In this document: piece after piece, positions 34,301 to 48,239 of the stretch
Layout of the letters: each line of letters opens with the position of its first letter
Numbering within the stretch: position 1 is the stretch's first letter
NCBI RefSeq assembly: GCF_003073045.1
Contig: NC_037594.1
Coordinates: 29,004,737 to 29,068,736 of the forward strand
DNA: 64,000 nucleotides
Direction of reading: 5' to 3'
Source of the DNA: Pomacea canaliculata
Lineage: Eukaryota > Mollusca > Gastropoda > Architaenioglossa > Ampullariidae
Notes under the pieces: model-generated
What the model saw: only the letters and a program-made list of their open reading frames with translations
Told to the model about the DNA's origin: nothing
Database searches by the model: none
Translations under genes and position numbers: made by a program

Positions 34301-36752
34301 CGTGTGATAGCTGTATGTTTATCGCCGAGAGTGCCAGAGTAAATAAACTTCCTCATGCAAAATATTAGACTTATTTCACTATTTTCTGTCACTTTTATTA
34401 ACGAGTTGGGATTGTATGTGTGCGCCTAAAATGAATGCAGTTTGTTGCCACATTAAAAAAAGAAAACATGATAAATTATAAAAAAAAAAGCGAAACTAGA
34501 ATCAAATTATTTACCAGAATTATACTACCAGACAATGTGTGTACCTCACAATTTTGGACAGTTATTCGGTATATATATATATGCGTGTGTAGACAAAGGA
34601 TAACCGGTATTTGACCTAGAGTCTTTATTAACAAGTATAATGAGAGTAATTTTACAAGATATAAAACTGCTAAAAATATTGAATTTTCGAGTTTAAATGT
34701 TCAGGGGTGACTTTTTCTCTTTTTTTTTTTTTTTGTTATTAAGTCCTGAGCGATAAGAGGTGAACTGCGAACTGCGGACTCCTAAATCACCGTGAAAGTT
34801 GTGTAATGTGAAGTGAAGTGTAGTTGATATGATCGCAGTAAACACTGCGTCAGTCATCTGCTAAGAGCCTCCATTGACAGCCAAGTTTGGTGGCCTGCAA
34901 TGGTGGCAAGGAATCGTTGAAGAGAAGGGGTCCGTCCTCCACTGCAATACAATCAGCACTGCAGCACACTCAGCAAACATTTCTTCGAAAAGTAAACACT
35001 GTGGGAATGGAGAGGCCGCTACAAACAGACATCTAAACTGTTTACAGCATAAATAGGATATTTCGCTTTTGCTAAACTGCTGCTTCAGGTGTATTTCGCA
35101 ATTTAGCGACCTCAGTCCTTTTTTCCCCCCATGAAAGAAAAGCGGTGGTTGAATAACTACATTATACTATCAGTGTTCATATTATACTAACTAATTATTA
35201 AGACTTCATATTGGTAGCTACATCACACTGGCATAAACTCGAACCCTTCATTCATTCGTCCCATGACTACGCAGCCAAAATGAACGACAACTATACAAGG
35301 GTCCTTCAGACAAATGGTGACACGATACACTCGGTCACATGTATCGTTCAATATTACTATTTGCCATTAATTGCAGACAGAGAAAATGACCGTTTAACAT
35401 CAATCGTTTGCTATTAGATTCAGATAAACATTGTATTCATTGACTTCGGACACCCGCATATGCTGTGCCCTCGGCAATTCCTGTTCTTTTGTGCATCTGT
35501 ACAGCTCTCTCTCTCTCTACCCCAATCCCAACTGTCGTTTTCGATGTTGTTGACATAAAACATTCATGGTTTACAACATGTTCATGTTCTAACTTTCACA
35601 ATGTACTCGCTGTTTACAAATACTGTATTCTGCGCCTGACACCTGACACTTTGGTGAAAAAACTGTTCATATTTCCTTTTTTAAACTGTTTTTTTTTTTA
35701 ACAAAGCTGTTTGATATGTCTACAGGCTAATCGTTCTGTTTGCTGCCATTTCACTCTTCATTGTTATTTTGTTCTACTGCAAGCACCACGTGAAGCGAGC
35801 CACAGGTGACAGCGGTGAGTATTAATATCAAAAATGAAGCATGCTCTTTGCAAGCTCTGAACCTTGCTTTCTTATTCCCCATCGTGAAAGCCAGCACTGT
35901 CCTCAGATCCTTTCTCGTTTTTAAACAACTGCCACATCAACGCTCAAACTTGACGAGATTATCCAGTCTCTAGTCAACATCGGGTCTCCCATCTTTACAT
36001 CTTATTTCACGCCTAAGGATTAAGTCTAACACTTCAGAGGTTTGTTCCAGTGTCCAACATTTACCTCTGACGATCAAGGCTGGTGATCGACCAAGTATAA
36101 ACAGAAAATGAATATAGATGTTCTAATAGTTCGGAAGAAGAAAGAAATTCGGTTGCCACGAAAACACAAAACAACACTCATGAACACCACGTGCACAGCC
36201 TCCAAAAGAAGTCATTGCAAAAGGACTTCAGTGATTGGTGTCCCCTGTCGTGAACAGTGTGCAGCACAATTAATTTATCCTCCATCATTTTCAGATCGTC
36301 AGAGAACTCTCGTATTGACGATGCCGGCTGGGCCGCCTCGCTACGAGGAGCCTGGACACCATCCCCCACCCTACCACATTGCCACCTCCATGGGGAATCC
36401 CCAGTCCCCTCTACAACAGGCTCATCTACCCGGTTACGTCGACGAGTTGCTGTATTACGGTACGAAAACCTTATAATGGTATATAAATATATTTCTTCAA
36501 TGGGTGGAAGGGCTTGAAGGTAACGAGACAAGCTGGGTTGTCTGCAAAGTGGCTGGATATTTCATCATCTCCCTAATCTGTACTCACATCATTGACTAAG
36601 CAGTTTGACCAAGCAGTTATCGGCTTATTTCTTCCTTTTTTCTCGCAGATGGCGTGGACTCCTTTTCGTCTACCGTCTCCATAGGTGCTTTGTCTCAACC
36701 TCCACCATATTCTCCCCCTCCCACCGCCAGTCTGCGGCCACTAAACAGTTGA
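31362..36752 (+). CDS. single-pass PPxY protein, WBP1/VOPP1-like
   Basis: Five exons, all phases consistent: 31362-31439 (MASRVSIPLWKFF, signal peptide), 33090-33187 (short acidic ectodomain, ending CWYELWYFW), 35726-35814 (membrane helix LIVLFAAISLFIVILFY then CKHHVKR), 36295-36459 (PPRYEEP, PPPYHI), 36649-36752 (PPPYSPPP, end RPLNS). 177 residues. The 'LWYFW' before the helix and the proline-rich cytosolic tail with three PPxY motifs match the WBP1/VOPP1 type; such motifs bind WW domains, notably of Nedd4-family ubiquitin ligases (family knowledge). Only two Cys remain in the ectodomain, fewer than in vertebrate VOPP1 or WBP1. The ATG at 31362 was chosen over 31354, whose frame stops before the donor. 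AATAAA at 36862-36867. Confidence 0.82.
31443..35720 (+). other. introns 1 and 2 of the PPxY gene, nothing else seen
   Basis: AT-rich with T-runs (31841-31850, 31955-31980) and a short GT microsatellite at 32935-32953. Exon 2 (33090-33187) interrupts it. Other open frames are short and unsupported. Confidence 0.6.
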
Positions 36753-36869
36753 CATCTGCTCCTAACTGCAGCTGCCTACTGGAATTGTTGACCACAACGA
36801 CAAAAGGAAGTGAATGAAAGGGTTACAACCCTCCCCCGATATCTTCTGTGACTTAAATGACAATAAAAA

Positions 36870-39800
36870 ATATTAAAGGCGGCTAAAAATTTGGTAAAGG
36901 TACTGTTTGGGAACACATCTGGATAACTTTTCATTACCGATAAGAAGAGGAGGTACTCTTACTGCAGAACAGTTTTTTTTTAAATGCCTGACAGTATTTT
37001 GTTTTACACAAAGTCTTCAAGTACTTGGTGTTCTGCATTTTGCTATATGAATGACTACTAACACTAATAAGAACTAAATATCCCCATGTGAATATGATTA
37101 CATAATCAAAATTCTGTGTGTGTGGGCATCTGTGTATATTTTCACATTCATGTGTATATGCACAGAAATTCAGCAGTCAACTAGAAAGACAACTTGATGT
37201 GAATGTAAAACATCCACTGCTCCAGTGAGTTTTCATGCTTCTAAGCAGGAATGGTCAAAACGACAGCAAACATTTGAGGAATGCCAAATAAAGATCTCAT
37301 CAGCCATGGGTTTTAACCACCTTTTTGACAAGTAATAGTTTTTGCTTTCTGATGATGTGTTTATATGCCTTACAAATAAGGCATGGATATATATCTATGC
37401 AGCAAGAAACTTTAAAAAGTTGTTTTCAATACTGCGTAAAACTTCTTTCTCTGCTGACACACTTGTTAAATGGGTACCTGACCACTTGAGGGTTGGGTAA
37501 GGAAAGTGAGAGTGAGGAGATAAGCATCCATCACAAAAGAGCGAGACTGAACATGAACCTCTAGCACATTTCCCAGTGACTGAAAGGGAAGACAGAAACC
37601 ATATTTTTAAGTAAAAGGTTGTATAATGCTTAAAGTATATTATTTAAACTAATTTGAGGTGGATTATTTTGTTTGGATGACATTTTTTATATAAAAACGA
37701 TTCCTTGCTTTTGAGGAATGCAACTCAGAATAAAGGTGATTCTTTGTTGCCAGTTGGGATGCTTTGGCAATGATACATCAAATTATTTACACTGAGGCAC
37801 AGTATTTTGTAAATATTGCGTCCTGTTGTGTCTAACTGGTGGTTAGGCCAACTTTTATTCTGTGATAATGTGTGCTTCCATTACAGAAGCTTCTAATTTT
37901 AAAAAGTATCATTAACTACTCATGATTAACAGATTGTTGCTTGATGATATGACACATTTTAATAAAGATATCAAGCAAGCATTTTTGCCTTTCTGCACAT
38001 TTTTAAATTCTTTCCTTTGTGATTTCAAGTGGTTCATTGTATCACTTGGTTTCATGAAATCTTCAGTGAGACTAAAATGCCATTGTATTCTTAAATGCTT
38101 TTGCATCCTTGCTGAATTCACATGAATTTTTTTGCAGATGAAAAAAGTAGTGGTTATCACAGCTTTTGCACATTCTTAATTGCTGAACATCCTATGCAAT
38201 GACCAACCTTTTCATTATGCTTCACGTGTATCACTCCCCTGGAATGCATCAAATATCTACATATTCATAATTCATGCCCTCTTCTGGAAACTCCACATCT
38301 AATTGATGTAAAAAGCCAGAAATAAGCTACCGTTATCAAGAACACCATGTAATGGTGGGTGAAGATAAGCGCACAACTCACAATAAAAGATATTTCATTA
38401 CACTAAATTAAACATGACAAATCAGCACCACTTTCATTTTCAGCCTCTGTGATACTTTGTTTTCTATTTGTTTGCAGAACTGCAGGCAATTATATGCAAG
38501 ATGTATGCCTCAGTAACATATCATGTTCATAGAACAGTTAGTTTGAAAATGGTTTGTCCAAGCTATGACTGGGATTTTTTTTCTTTATATTACTCTTATT
38601 AAACTCTGAAAGCTAGTCAACCTTGTATTTGCCTGTGTGACAGTAACCAGGAGAATATGAAGTGTATATATATATATAAATTGTTGTAAAGAGTAATTTT
38701 AATTTTTGCCAGCAACCATGAAGTATTACTGTAAATATTGCCAAATTCTGCATGCTTTTTTCTCAAATCTGTTGATTATCAACAAACTGCAGTACTGTAC
38801 TGCTTAAAATGTGATTATAAAATATTCTTCAATTATTTTACCAACCAGCTTCAGTGATTTTATGAAACCTTCAAGCAAACGAAGTCTATTTTTTGGGCAC
38901 TGTACATAATTTGCTTGCACAATGGGCACAAAGAACAAACTGATGTATTGCAATGACTGATAATAACATAAAAGATAAAATTCTTTGTGTCCAGAAAAAC
39001 ATCAAAAAACAAGTGTAAGGTAGAGGTCACATGGCCAACTAGTTAAAGCAGTGGGTTATCTTTTATAGACACTTTTTCAATCTCCATCTTTAGATAAAAA
39101 TTTATTTGCCAAGTGACACTGCATGAGGAACACCTTAATGATGGTCACTTTCTCAACAATGGCTAGCCATACCCTTGTAGTCACCACTACTGTATACAGA
39201 CCCAAGTATAAAGAAATTCCTCTCCCTGCATGCATGCACACACACACATACAAACACCATCCATACATTTCAGTTCCACCACTAATTGTATGCACAGACA
39301 TAATGAAACACACATGCAAAGATGTACACTCACCCACTTTGACTACACACAACTGAATACAGTCATGTAAAACATTCAACATTTACTTTGTGCCATAGTG
39401 GAGTTTAGAGAGGCTACTTTTTTACCATAAAAACTGTTTCTAAGATGGGATATTCTGGCTGAATATGCATGAACCTGAACACGGAGGGCAAACAATGAAA
39501 GAAACCACTAGCTGGTTGTGACTTGTTAATCAGTCTTACATGCCTTGCACGAACTGGACATAAATTATGCTTGCAGACAGCAGGTGCAGAAAAAAGTTCT
39601 TTTGGCTACAAGCATCATCCGGCCAATCCATTCCCCCCTCCTCCAAAACCAACCAGCAGTACAAGGTAATCTGAACTTGTCTTCAATGTCACATACAGTT
39701 TTTGATAGTTGTTACTGCATGAGCCCTCACGTAGATGTACACTCCTACTAGTACATAATGCCTTTCAGTGGACAGTTACAGCTTTGATGTCACATGAGCA

Positions 39801-40690
39801 GTGTGTGAACAGAACAACATAGTCCCTAGAGCATCCATTATTTATGAAGAAACAGTATCAGCATGATACAGAAAGAAGCCAGGTGGTCCAAAAGCTAAGT
39901 CAGTTGACAATGTTTCAGAGATCGATCAGGTACCCATCAATGATGGGTGGACAGGACATATCTAGGGACTATATATACCATTGCGCACACACAATTTCCC
40001 TTCATTTCAATAAGCTTTATTTAGATAACAATATTTTCATTCTTCATGCAAAATGAAATATATATATATATGACCCATGCCACATAAAACTGAGACAATG
40101 AAAATTTTAAAATGCTGCACAAGTTTTATTTAAAAGTGCAATCAGTTCATTCAAACTGCAAGTATCCAACCTGAAATAAAGACCAAATAAGGAAGATCAA
40201 GTCATCTTGTGCTAAGATTTAGCTGTCACAAATCAAAGTAAAAAGTTTTCATTTAAGAGTAATAATGAGAAGGATTTCCTTTCTTTATTATTCAACAAAA
40301 TGCTGTTATGGCTTTAAACTGTACACATACTTTGGAGAAAATGTTTCTTAATTTTTCATTAATGTTGATGTCAGTGTTACTTATATTTCTCGAAAGTCAA
40401 ACTCAAAGTTTAAGTAAATAACCTGCAATGTAGTATTTAAAATCAATGACTATATCCAGATCTTTGATTTAAAAAAAAAAAAAAATGAAGCATGTGTTCA
40501 AATAAAGATGAAAATTGAAATTTAAAATATAAGTAGAATGCAAAATAAATAAAAATGGACCAGAGTATATCTATAAAGAAAGACTAAAATCAAAGACAAT
40601 AAATCTAGGTCAACTTGTGAAAGAGTTATTGTTTGCTGATTTTTTGATTGTCTATAATTTTTTAATAATCTAAAATGCTGGCCTATTTCA
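36870..40690. other. convergent intergenic/3' UTR region
   Basis: Lies between the stops of two convergent genes. AATAAA-type signals on the plus strand (37729, 38384 and others) suggest the PPxY gene could have a long 3' UTR. No coding exon recognised. Confidence 0.5.
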
Positions 40691-40701
40691 GTTTCCACAT
40701 A

Positions 40702-43700
40702 TTAGATCCTAATTAAAAAACTTACATGAAATCCATTAAGGCTTCGTTGTGATAGTGGAAGACTTTTTGTGGAGTTGATCAATGTTGACAAAAGTTCCTC
40801 ACACAGTGGATGAGGCAAATCCAGTCCATGTACAGAATTGTCTCTCACCCATGCCCTGAATATCTTGTTTGGTTCCTCATTGCTGTTCAAATGAAAAATA
40901 AATGCAGAACAAATTTTGAAGAATTATTTATAAGGTACCCTATAAATAAGTCAGAGAGTAAGAGAGACAAATGCATGGGTGAGAGTGTGAAAAGGTGAGA
41001 AAAAAATAAGGGAAAACAAAAAGCCAGCAGTAGTACCACATTCTAAGAAGACATGTTTTGCTACTTTGCTACACTTAAAGCATAAATGCTAATTGCTGAA
41101 GTGCATAAATCCGAATCAAATGAAGTGGTATGACAATAAATTCCCATTTGGGAGAGTTTGTGGTAGCATTCAATCTTAGGACACCGGGTATCACCACTGG
41201 TTTTTAGACTTGGGTTTATTTTTATTAAGGCTGTCATTAATACTTTTTATGCAGAAGGGATTTCTCTAAGATTTTTGATAAATTAATAATAATAGTAGTA
41301 GGATTGTTGTATCGCACATTTCCCCACACAGAGGTGAGCTCAATGTGCTTCTCCAAAGACCAGGGACAGTGAAGAAATAATTATGCAGTGTCAGATAAGT
41401 GTCAAAGCAAGAGCCCATCACCACTTCCTTAGCCAACCAAATGGTTCCACTTACAGCTTTGGATCAGTAATTTTCAGGAAGCATCCTTTATAAAGTATCT
41501 TCATAACTTTCAGAGGATGAACTTCTGCACTGCTCGTCTTCAGACCTGCCACTCGGCTGCATGAAAATACTTCCAGATTTTGATCCAGTAGCCACACCTT
41601 TTTAACAGTCAGAAGTTTGACACCGAAACTAATAGAAAATTCGGGCATTTATATTTTGTGAATGCTGATGAGGTATTAAACAAATTCCTATGAAAACAGA
41701 CTCCGATTTTCATAGTAAATACCAAAGGTACATAATCTAAGACTATTTGCTGGAGAAACATTTTTTTCTACTTTTTTTTGGCTGTAAGTGACCCTTGATA
41801 TAATTGTTTACACACAAACTACATGTGTATATTGACAACATATAATTAAGTATTCATCAACTCACAGATTTTTTAACAAGTAACAGAATACTTCCTTAAA
41901 TATCTCAATCTTCCAATCCTTCAAAGGCATTTCTTTGCACAATACTGAACATAAGGTGATTGGTGCAGATGGTGGAGAATGGTAATTAGAGAAAGAAATG
42001 AGCTGTGAGAGAGCGAGAAAAGAGAGTACTAGGGCAATTTTTACCAGAATGTTACACTAATAGCAAATCTCACCATAAGCAGAATGGGAAGTTGATCTCT
42101 CTGTTCTTCGTGAGACGACTGAATTAGAAAACGGAAACTAGTAAACTGATGGCTCTGATGTCGCAAAAATTTGCATAGAAAATCTTCAACTTTTCTGTGG
42201 CAGCCACTGCAATGCAGACAGATGATTGTTATTTTCAATCAAATGTTTAGGAACTTACCTTAACCCTCTGAGATTTAATTACATTTGACATTATATAGCA
42301 TTTATAAATGAATCCTTAATCTCAATGAGTTGATAAAACAACATCAGTAATGGAAAATGGCAACTAACCTTTACCCAAGGTATAAGATCTGCTACCTAAA
42401 CTAAGGGGATAAATTTCACAATTTTTGTCAAAATGTCAAATAATTAGTGGTTATGAGGAGCTCTTGCCCTTTAAGCTACAGAAGAGGCACACACACACAC
42501 ACTTCAGTTTCATGCTGATGCAGTTAATACTGGCTGTCCAAAGCCAATTAAATAACAAAATCTAGGAAACAATGGAGTCTACGTCAAGGTCTGTCACAAA
42601 CAAAAGTGAAAAGTGTGCCTGCGTAAAAACTGGCTTCGATTAATTTTTTTTACTCACCTAAAAGTACATTGTAAACTGATAAGAAATAAAAGAATGCATG
42701 TCACTGCACAAAGTTCAATTAGGCTAAATTAGGCTAACCTGAGACTTTCTTTTACTGCTACATTCTTTGACTGCTTCTTCACATCAAAACCACCATTTAT
42801 TTTTCTTGAAAATGTGACTGCATGAAGATAAATTTTGTGAACACTTCCTTCCATGAAATTATTATCAATAATAATATGATGATCATGGGATGAACTATCA
42901 TCTGTGCCGTCGACTTTGTGCTCTTCTGTAAATAAAAAACATGAATAGCGTTTTAAGAAAAACTTTCAGAATATCACATATTTCCTATCACATAGACTGT
43001 ATCTTTGTTTATATTCGAACTGTATTTGGTCCCAAGAAGAAAAATTCGATAAAGAATGGACTGCAAACATTTCCATTATACAACATTTGTAGACTTAGTT
43101 TACCTGCTATACCTTTTTTAAAAGATTACAGAGTAAGAAAAAGCAATGCTGATAAAAAAAAAACAGTCCAGGCTATGTTGTGATCCAATTTTACTTGGGT
43201 CACATTTGTTCTAGCTCTAAGACACTTTTAAAATTGGAATTACAATTAAACAAGGAAGTACAAATATACCTGATTCTGACAGCAATGAAATATTAAACTT
43301 TAGTGTTTTGCTAATGCACTGGGAGATATATAAATGAACACGTTCGGCGTATTTCCCTTATCATACTGTTATAGTGATAATGTGGAATCCTACTTTCATT
43401 ACTCTTCACTTAACATTCTAAACATCAACATAAAGAGCAAACATTTAATGTTACTCACTGCTCAGAACAAACCCCAAAAAGTTGCCACATCCTCGACACA
43501 AGAGCCTATGAGCTGGTGAACATGAGACAGTATCTTGACAAAGTTGGCTACCATCAACTAAAAGATAAAGATTGCCAACAAGACAGTCTCCAGGCCTAGG
43601 GACCAGCATCTTCGGAAGATGATTCAATTGCTTGTCCAAACACTCTGTTTGTGCACTACTGGTGTTGTGGGGGTGCTTATGGCAAAACCAATTGTCAGCA

Positions 43701-44948
43701 AAATCAGACCAGTTCTCAGAAGGCAGTGGGAGAACTCTTTTGAAGACACTGCATGAGTGAAAAAGGGTGACACTAAATACTTTTTTGATAATTCACAGCT
43801 AGTAAGTTAACAAGAACGGTTCAACTTCTATCACTGCACTAATGTTTTAGCACCAAATTTGTTAATGAAATTATTTCAAGGTGTTGGCATACATCACGAC
43901 TGTAGTACTGAATGTGATATAAAAATCCATGTCAAATGTACCATTTTTAGTCTAATACTAACAACATTTTAAAACACCGCATAAATTTCCAGCATAGCAA
44001 GCATTTTATAATTCTAAAAAAATGAAGTTAAATCACAGATCTACAGAATTTGCATTACAGGATATGAAGATTTCTTTCTTTTTTTAGTGTGATGCGAAAG
44101 GAAGTCATACCTGTTCTGACTAAATACAGGCTGTCCACAACCTGAGCAGCAGCAAGAGGATGGACACTGCTCAATGACTGTGATGATATCACCTTCAGAG
44201 CTTTTTTCCAGTTCCATCAAGTGACTGAAAATTCCACTCATATCATTTTCAGCATGGAATTCACTTTTGGCTTGTAACGTAAAATGCAGTTCCGATGATG
44301 GATCCCATCGCATTCCTCGACAACTGGCTGGATACATTTCTATTTGCTTGAGTATGAAGTTAAGTTTTGATTTGCCAATGCGGTAAGTAATAGAATTGGC
44401 TTCTACATCAATAAAAAAAGGAACAGCTGCCTCACTTTCTTGACTATTTTTGTCTGCACTGAAAACAAAATAAAAATTTTTTTTAAAAACAAAACAAAAC
44501 AAACTAAACTATCATACAGTTGACGTTTATCGCTGGTAGTTTTAGAGATAGAAGACAATGTACAAGAGATGAAATATTTATGACTGGCTGTCTCCCCCCC
44601 CCTCACACACACACTCCACCTTATGCTTCGTTTATAGCCTATACAGATATGAAGCAAGAACATGAAAGTCATGATTAGCTGAGTCTATGTAAGTGTAAAG
44701 ATATCTATTTCCATGTTCTGAAAATTGTTACTTTCTCAAGCGTGTATTTCGTCTTCAATAATGACTTTCTCACTGGAAGCAATGAAGAATCGTACAGAAC
44801 AATCTTAAAATTTTAAACATAATATGCTTATTATATATAACATATATTATATGAGTTACCTTGGAAAAGCAAGTACAACATTCAATATCGAAAGTAATGG
44901 TTTGTACTCAGCATAGAGGTAGACTTCGATGTTCTTATTACGAGCCAT
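40702..44948 (-). CDS. UBE3D: UBE3D-like E3 ubiquitin-protein ligase (HECT-like)
   Basis: Seven exons: 44860-44948, 44111-44458, 43459-43748, 42739-42925, 42074-42206, 41455-41597, 40702-40882. Exact phase continuity gives 456 residues (human about 389). Landmarks: N-terminal IEVYLYAEYKPLLSILNVV; SCRGMRWDPSSELHFTL; two CxxC pairs (CSGCG, CRGCG), probably a zinc site; RVLPLPSENW; GDCLVGNLYLLV; VWLLDQNLEVF; C-terminal PLSQRSLNGFHVSFL. All align by eye with vertebrate UBE3D in order. The family binds the E2 UBE2C and has HECT-like activity; the yeast relative Ipa1 is linked to mRNA 3'-end processing (family knowledge). Start codon ATG at 44948 fits the family N-terminus. A GTAAGT near the stop (at the HVS codons) is inside coding sequence and is not used, since the following residues match the family end. 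Intact, unlike most neighbours. Confidence 0.94.
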
Positions 44949-45301
44949 GTTTTCTCTTGTTCAGGGGAGTTCACTCTCGTTATTATCAAGTTTTTATCTC
45001 CCCTACAACGATACGCGCTGCTACGACCGCTGAGCTGACTGTACCTCGTGGGTCTGTTCTGCAACCATGTATATTTAATAAATTAACAGAGACAATGCGG
45101 TGTAAACTGGATTAAAAATATAATCACTTTGGTGTGCGAAGGAGAGAAAGTCGCACTCAGAAGTAAAGGAGGAAGTATTGAAACTGAAGTTTTACTTTTC
45201 CTGGTGTTTTCTATATTTGTTCACTTTCTTTGTTCTTCATTTGTTCTTTTTTCTGCGCAATGAGCATTCTTCGGAATGGATACCTGCGCATTACAAATCG
45301 A

Positions 45302-45324
45302 CATCATCATCATCATCATCATCA
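45302..45324 (+). repeat. (ATC)n microsatellite
   Basis: About eight ATC units, upstream of the UBE3D-like gene. Confidence 0.9.
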
Positions 45325-45329
45325 AGTTC

Positions 45330-46740
45330 AAAAAGACAAACGCTGCTGTGAAACAGTTCTAAATTAAACACACAAACTAACCACGAATTAATATCCTTAT
45401 GCATGCGTTTAAGGAGATAGATTTTGAGGCCGGATTTAAAAGCTTTTAATTTAGACATAGTATAGGGAAAGAACATTTTAAAAAAGTCGGACTAAAGAAG
45501 AAAAAGGAATGTCTGCTCAATTTCTCCTATCCGATGCATGGCACAGAGAGGACTAGCAAACTAAGGAGGTTCAGGTGGTAAGGTGTAAACAGCTCAGATA
45601 AGTATGCTGAAGCAAGGCAGTGAAGACAATAGTAGTACAGTGTCACATTCCTGTAATTAATACAAGCTTGAAGTGGCAGCTAGTGAAACTAGTGGACAAG
45701 TGGTGTAGTATGGTCTGTATTTTTGCCTGCAGAAGACAATATTAATGGCATAATTCTGAGCCCTTCAATGTTTTTGCAGCAGATAATATTCCAAAACCAG
45801 TTTTGTTTTTAAAATGGTAACAAGAAGTCCATAAAAAGTAAGTGCTTGGTCAGTTTTATCCTCCCTCATTTAGGCAAGCTGGTTACCTATAGGTGATTAT
45901 ATTGATGTTTACTTAAGTATAAGTCTGAAGCCAAGGAATGACATCAGTAACAGAAAATAGTCTCTTAGTTGTTTAATGACATATAAAAATGTTATCACAT
46001 GCTAATAACAGCATTTTTTTGGAGGAGAAAGCACAAGCTTTGCTGGAGCAAGTTCAGGAGCTAGTGCCTTTGCCACCTCTCAACCTAGAGATCACTCCAA
46101 TCATAGTGCTTATCCTGTCATGGTGCTAGAGAATGAAGACATATTAGTGACCAAGAACACTAATCCAGAAATGTTAGGAAACTGTTAGCCAGCAATCTGA
46201 CTGGATTATCCCTCTTGTACTTTAATTCAATCTTTCTGTATAACATTTGATGGATCTCATAAGGTGGAAGTCATAACATTTCTATGGCTGTGATAGTGAT
46301 AAAACTGGTAATATTTAGTAGTAGGATTTTATAATTTTTTTTTAAACTGGTAGGTGGTATGGTGGGTGTGGAGACTGCTGTTGAGCAAATTACTAAATAC
46401 AAATAACATAGCCTGAATGAATTTGTTATCATTGTTCAGGTTTATTCAAGTGCTTGAGATTATTGAAAGGATTTTTTTCGGTCTAATTTCATCATTGTAA
46501 TGCAGCCTTTGTTTGTTTTCAATGTGGCATGGGCGCAAACAGACTTTCTGACTAAGCTTCTGTAGCACATAGCTGTATCAATGCTCTGTAGGCAAAGTAG
46601 CAGTTTTTGCCTGTTTACATTGTTCTAATTAAGGAACTGTGTGAAAAGAAAAGTATTGGTTACTATACAGCTTTACTGATATAAAAATTTCATATTATCT
46701 TACCAATTTTGCAATTAAAATATATTGCATGTTAGTGGTG
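45330..46740. other. intergenic, no gene seen
   Basis: AT-rich with many stops in all frames; no recognisable similarity. Confidence 0.5.
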
Positions 46741-46744
46741 TTAG

Positions 46745-47000
46745 AAGACCTTGTTCAAGTTATCAAAGCTCTGTACAATTGGTCAACGAGTACAGGTGAA
46801 CAGTCAAATAGGAGCGTACTTTCTCACCACAGTAGCCGCACATTAAGGATGACTGCTATCACCGGGGCTATTTAATATCTTGGAGAACATCATGCTTGAA
46901 GATCTCCACGACTATATAATACTTCCATCTCGATTGGTGGAAGACCGGTCAGCAAACTACTAACAAAGAGCTGCAAGACCTCACCTACAAACTGACACAG
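46745..47000 (+). mobile_element. LINE reverse-transcriptase relic (palm region)
   Basis: Plus-strand pieces DLVQVIKALYNWSTSTGEQS, then in shifted frames a match to the 'LFNI-LENIMLE' segment, SISIGGRPVSKL and NKELQDLTYKLT. These match, in order, the RT block around 'VRQGC..SP.LFNI.LE.IM' to 'F(A)DDI' of the endonuclease-reverse transcriptases common in mollusc genomes. At least two frameshifts; the segment with the catalytic Asp pair is missing or deleted. Confidence 0.7.
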
Positions 47001-48239
47001 TTTCATTTTTTTCTGCCTACATTCGTAATTGTATCTCAGCTTTGTAAGGCAGAAAAGAGCACTGGCGGATTAACTTGTGATTATGGATACTGATAGACAT
47101 GACACTATTGAATACTTAAAGAAGAACTATAGGTTACTGTTAAAATCGGAGAGCGAATGTTTTCAGCTTAAGTCTCCAGTTCATCCGTTTTTAGAATGGA
47201 AAAGTGTTCGTGAACACATATGATTACAGAATGAATAAATAAATGCTGCATATTATTTCTCAAGTCAAGAGACACGATTTGTGTAATATAGATGGTTATT
47301 AAGCTGTCATATTCCCTTAAAGGGCCCCTTAATTACTATTTTTCTATATAAAATGTTTTTTTCAACATTGATTCTATAGAATCATCACCTTTTTTACTTC
47401 TGTTAATCTTCGGTAGTTGCAAGAATGCAAGTCAAAGTTTTCTCTTGATTAACAAGTTAAAGATGTGTCCTCTAAAACTGAGCATCGAACGCTCCCTAAT
47501 TTTTCTGCGTAAGAGGATTCTTTAACACTGAATCCATAGTATTTAATTGCATAATAGCATCATTTATTGCACTTGCAAAAAGTCGTGAACAACGCCACAG
47601 CTAGTGAGCTGCCAGCACGAACACCACCGTGCAGGCCATGGATTTACCACAAACATGGAGCTCTGGTTCTTTACTACACCTCTTACAAGTCAAATGTTGT
47701 GAAAAGAGGAGTCTGCTCTTAGTGTCAGGTTGTGACATAAACATTTACATTTGTACTCGCTCTCTCGAGCACTACAGTAGCCTTCTAGCAAGAGCCGATG
47801 GTTGGCCGGCACGAAAACATGCTCGTGATGGGGAGGAAACCGTTTCCGGTGTGAGGAGGAGAGTCGCTGACCTTTCTAAAAGCAACGGTCTCTGTTTTCC
47901 TGTCGATGCTTTTTTTGTGGGGTGGGAGGTGGAGGGTGGGAGGGGAAGAGACACCCTTGCAGAGATCCCTCTCTTTCAACTCACGCAACTCTTCTCAACT
48001 TCTATATCCACATAAACATGTTTTATGCAATCGACGAGTCCTCGATCCCCTGGAATGAACAGTTATACGCTTGTGTTCTCGCGCACCCACATCTAGTTAA
48101 AAGTTGTTGTACTGAATTTGGTGGAAGGTAATATAGACACCCTCGATGGAAACATAAACGAGGTGCTTCTGTCAACATCTCAGGAAGCGCTAGGGAGTCA
48201 AAGGAAGAGCCGTGGTCACCAAACACATTTTATATCTCT

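Noticed and set aside
36108..36476. Longer frame extending exon 4 of the PPxY gene upstream
   Set aside because: The added residues come from intron 3 and have no family support; the acceptor at 36294 restores exact phase with exon 3. A retained-intron isoform cannot be excluded.
39020..39085. TGGCCAACTAGTTAAAGCAG, resembling an A box of a tRNA-derived SINE
   Set aside because: Only one copy was seen and no B box follows at the expected spacing.
40702..44948. Functional link between the UBE3D-like ligase and the neighbouring PPxY adaptor
   Set aside because: Both touch ubiquitin biology, but the genes are convergent, separated by about 4 kb, and animal gene neighbours are rarely functionally coupled.
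47629..48015. 128-codon plus-strand frame with three shadow frames opposite
   Set aside because: No domain recognised and no splice or paralog support; it lies among LINE relics.
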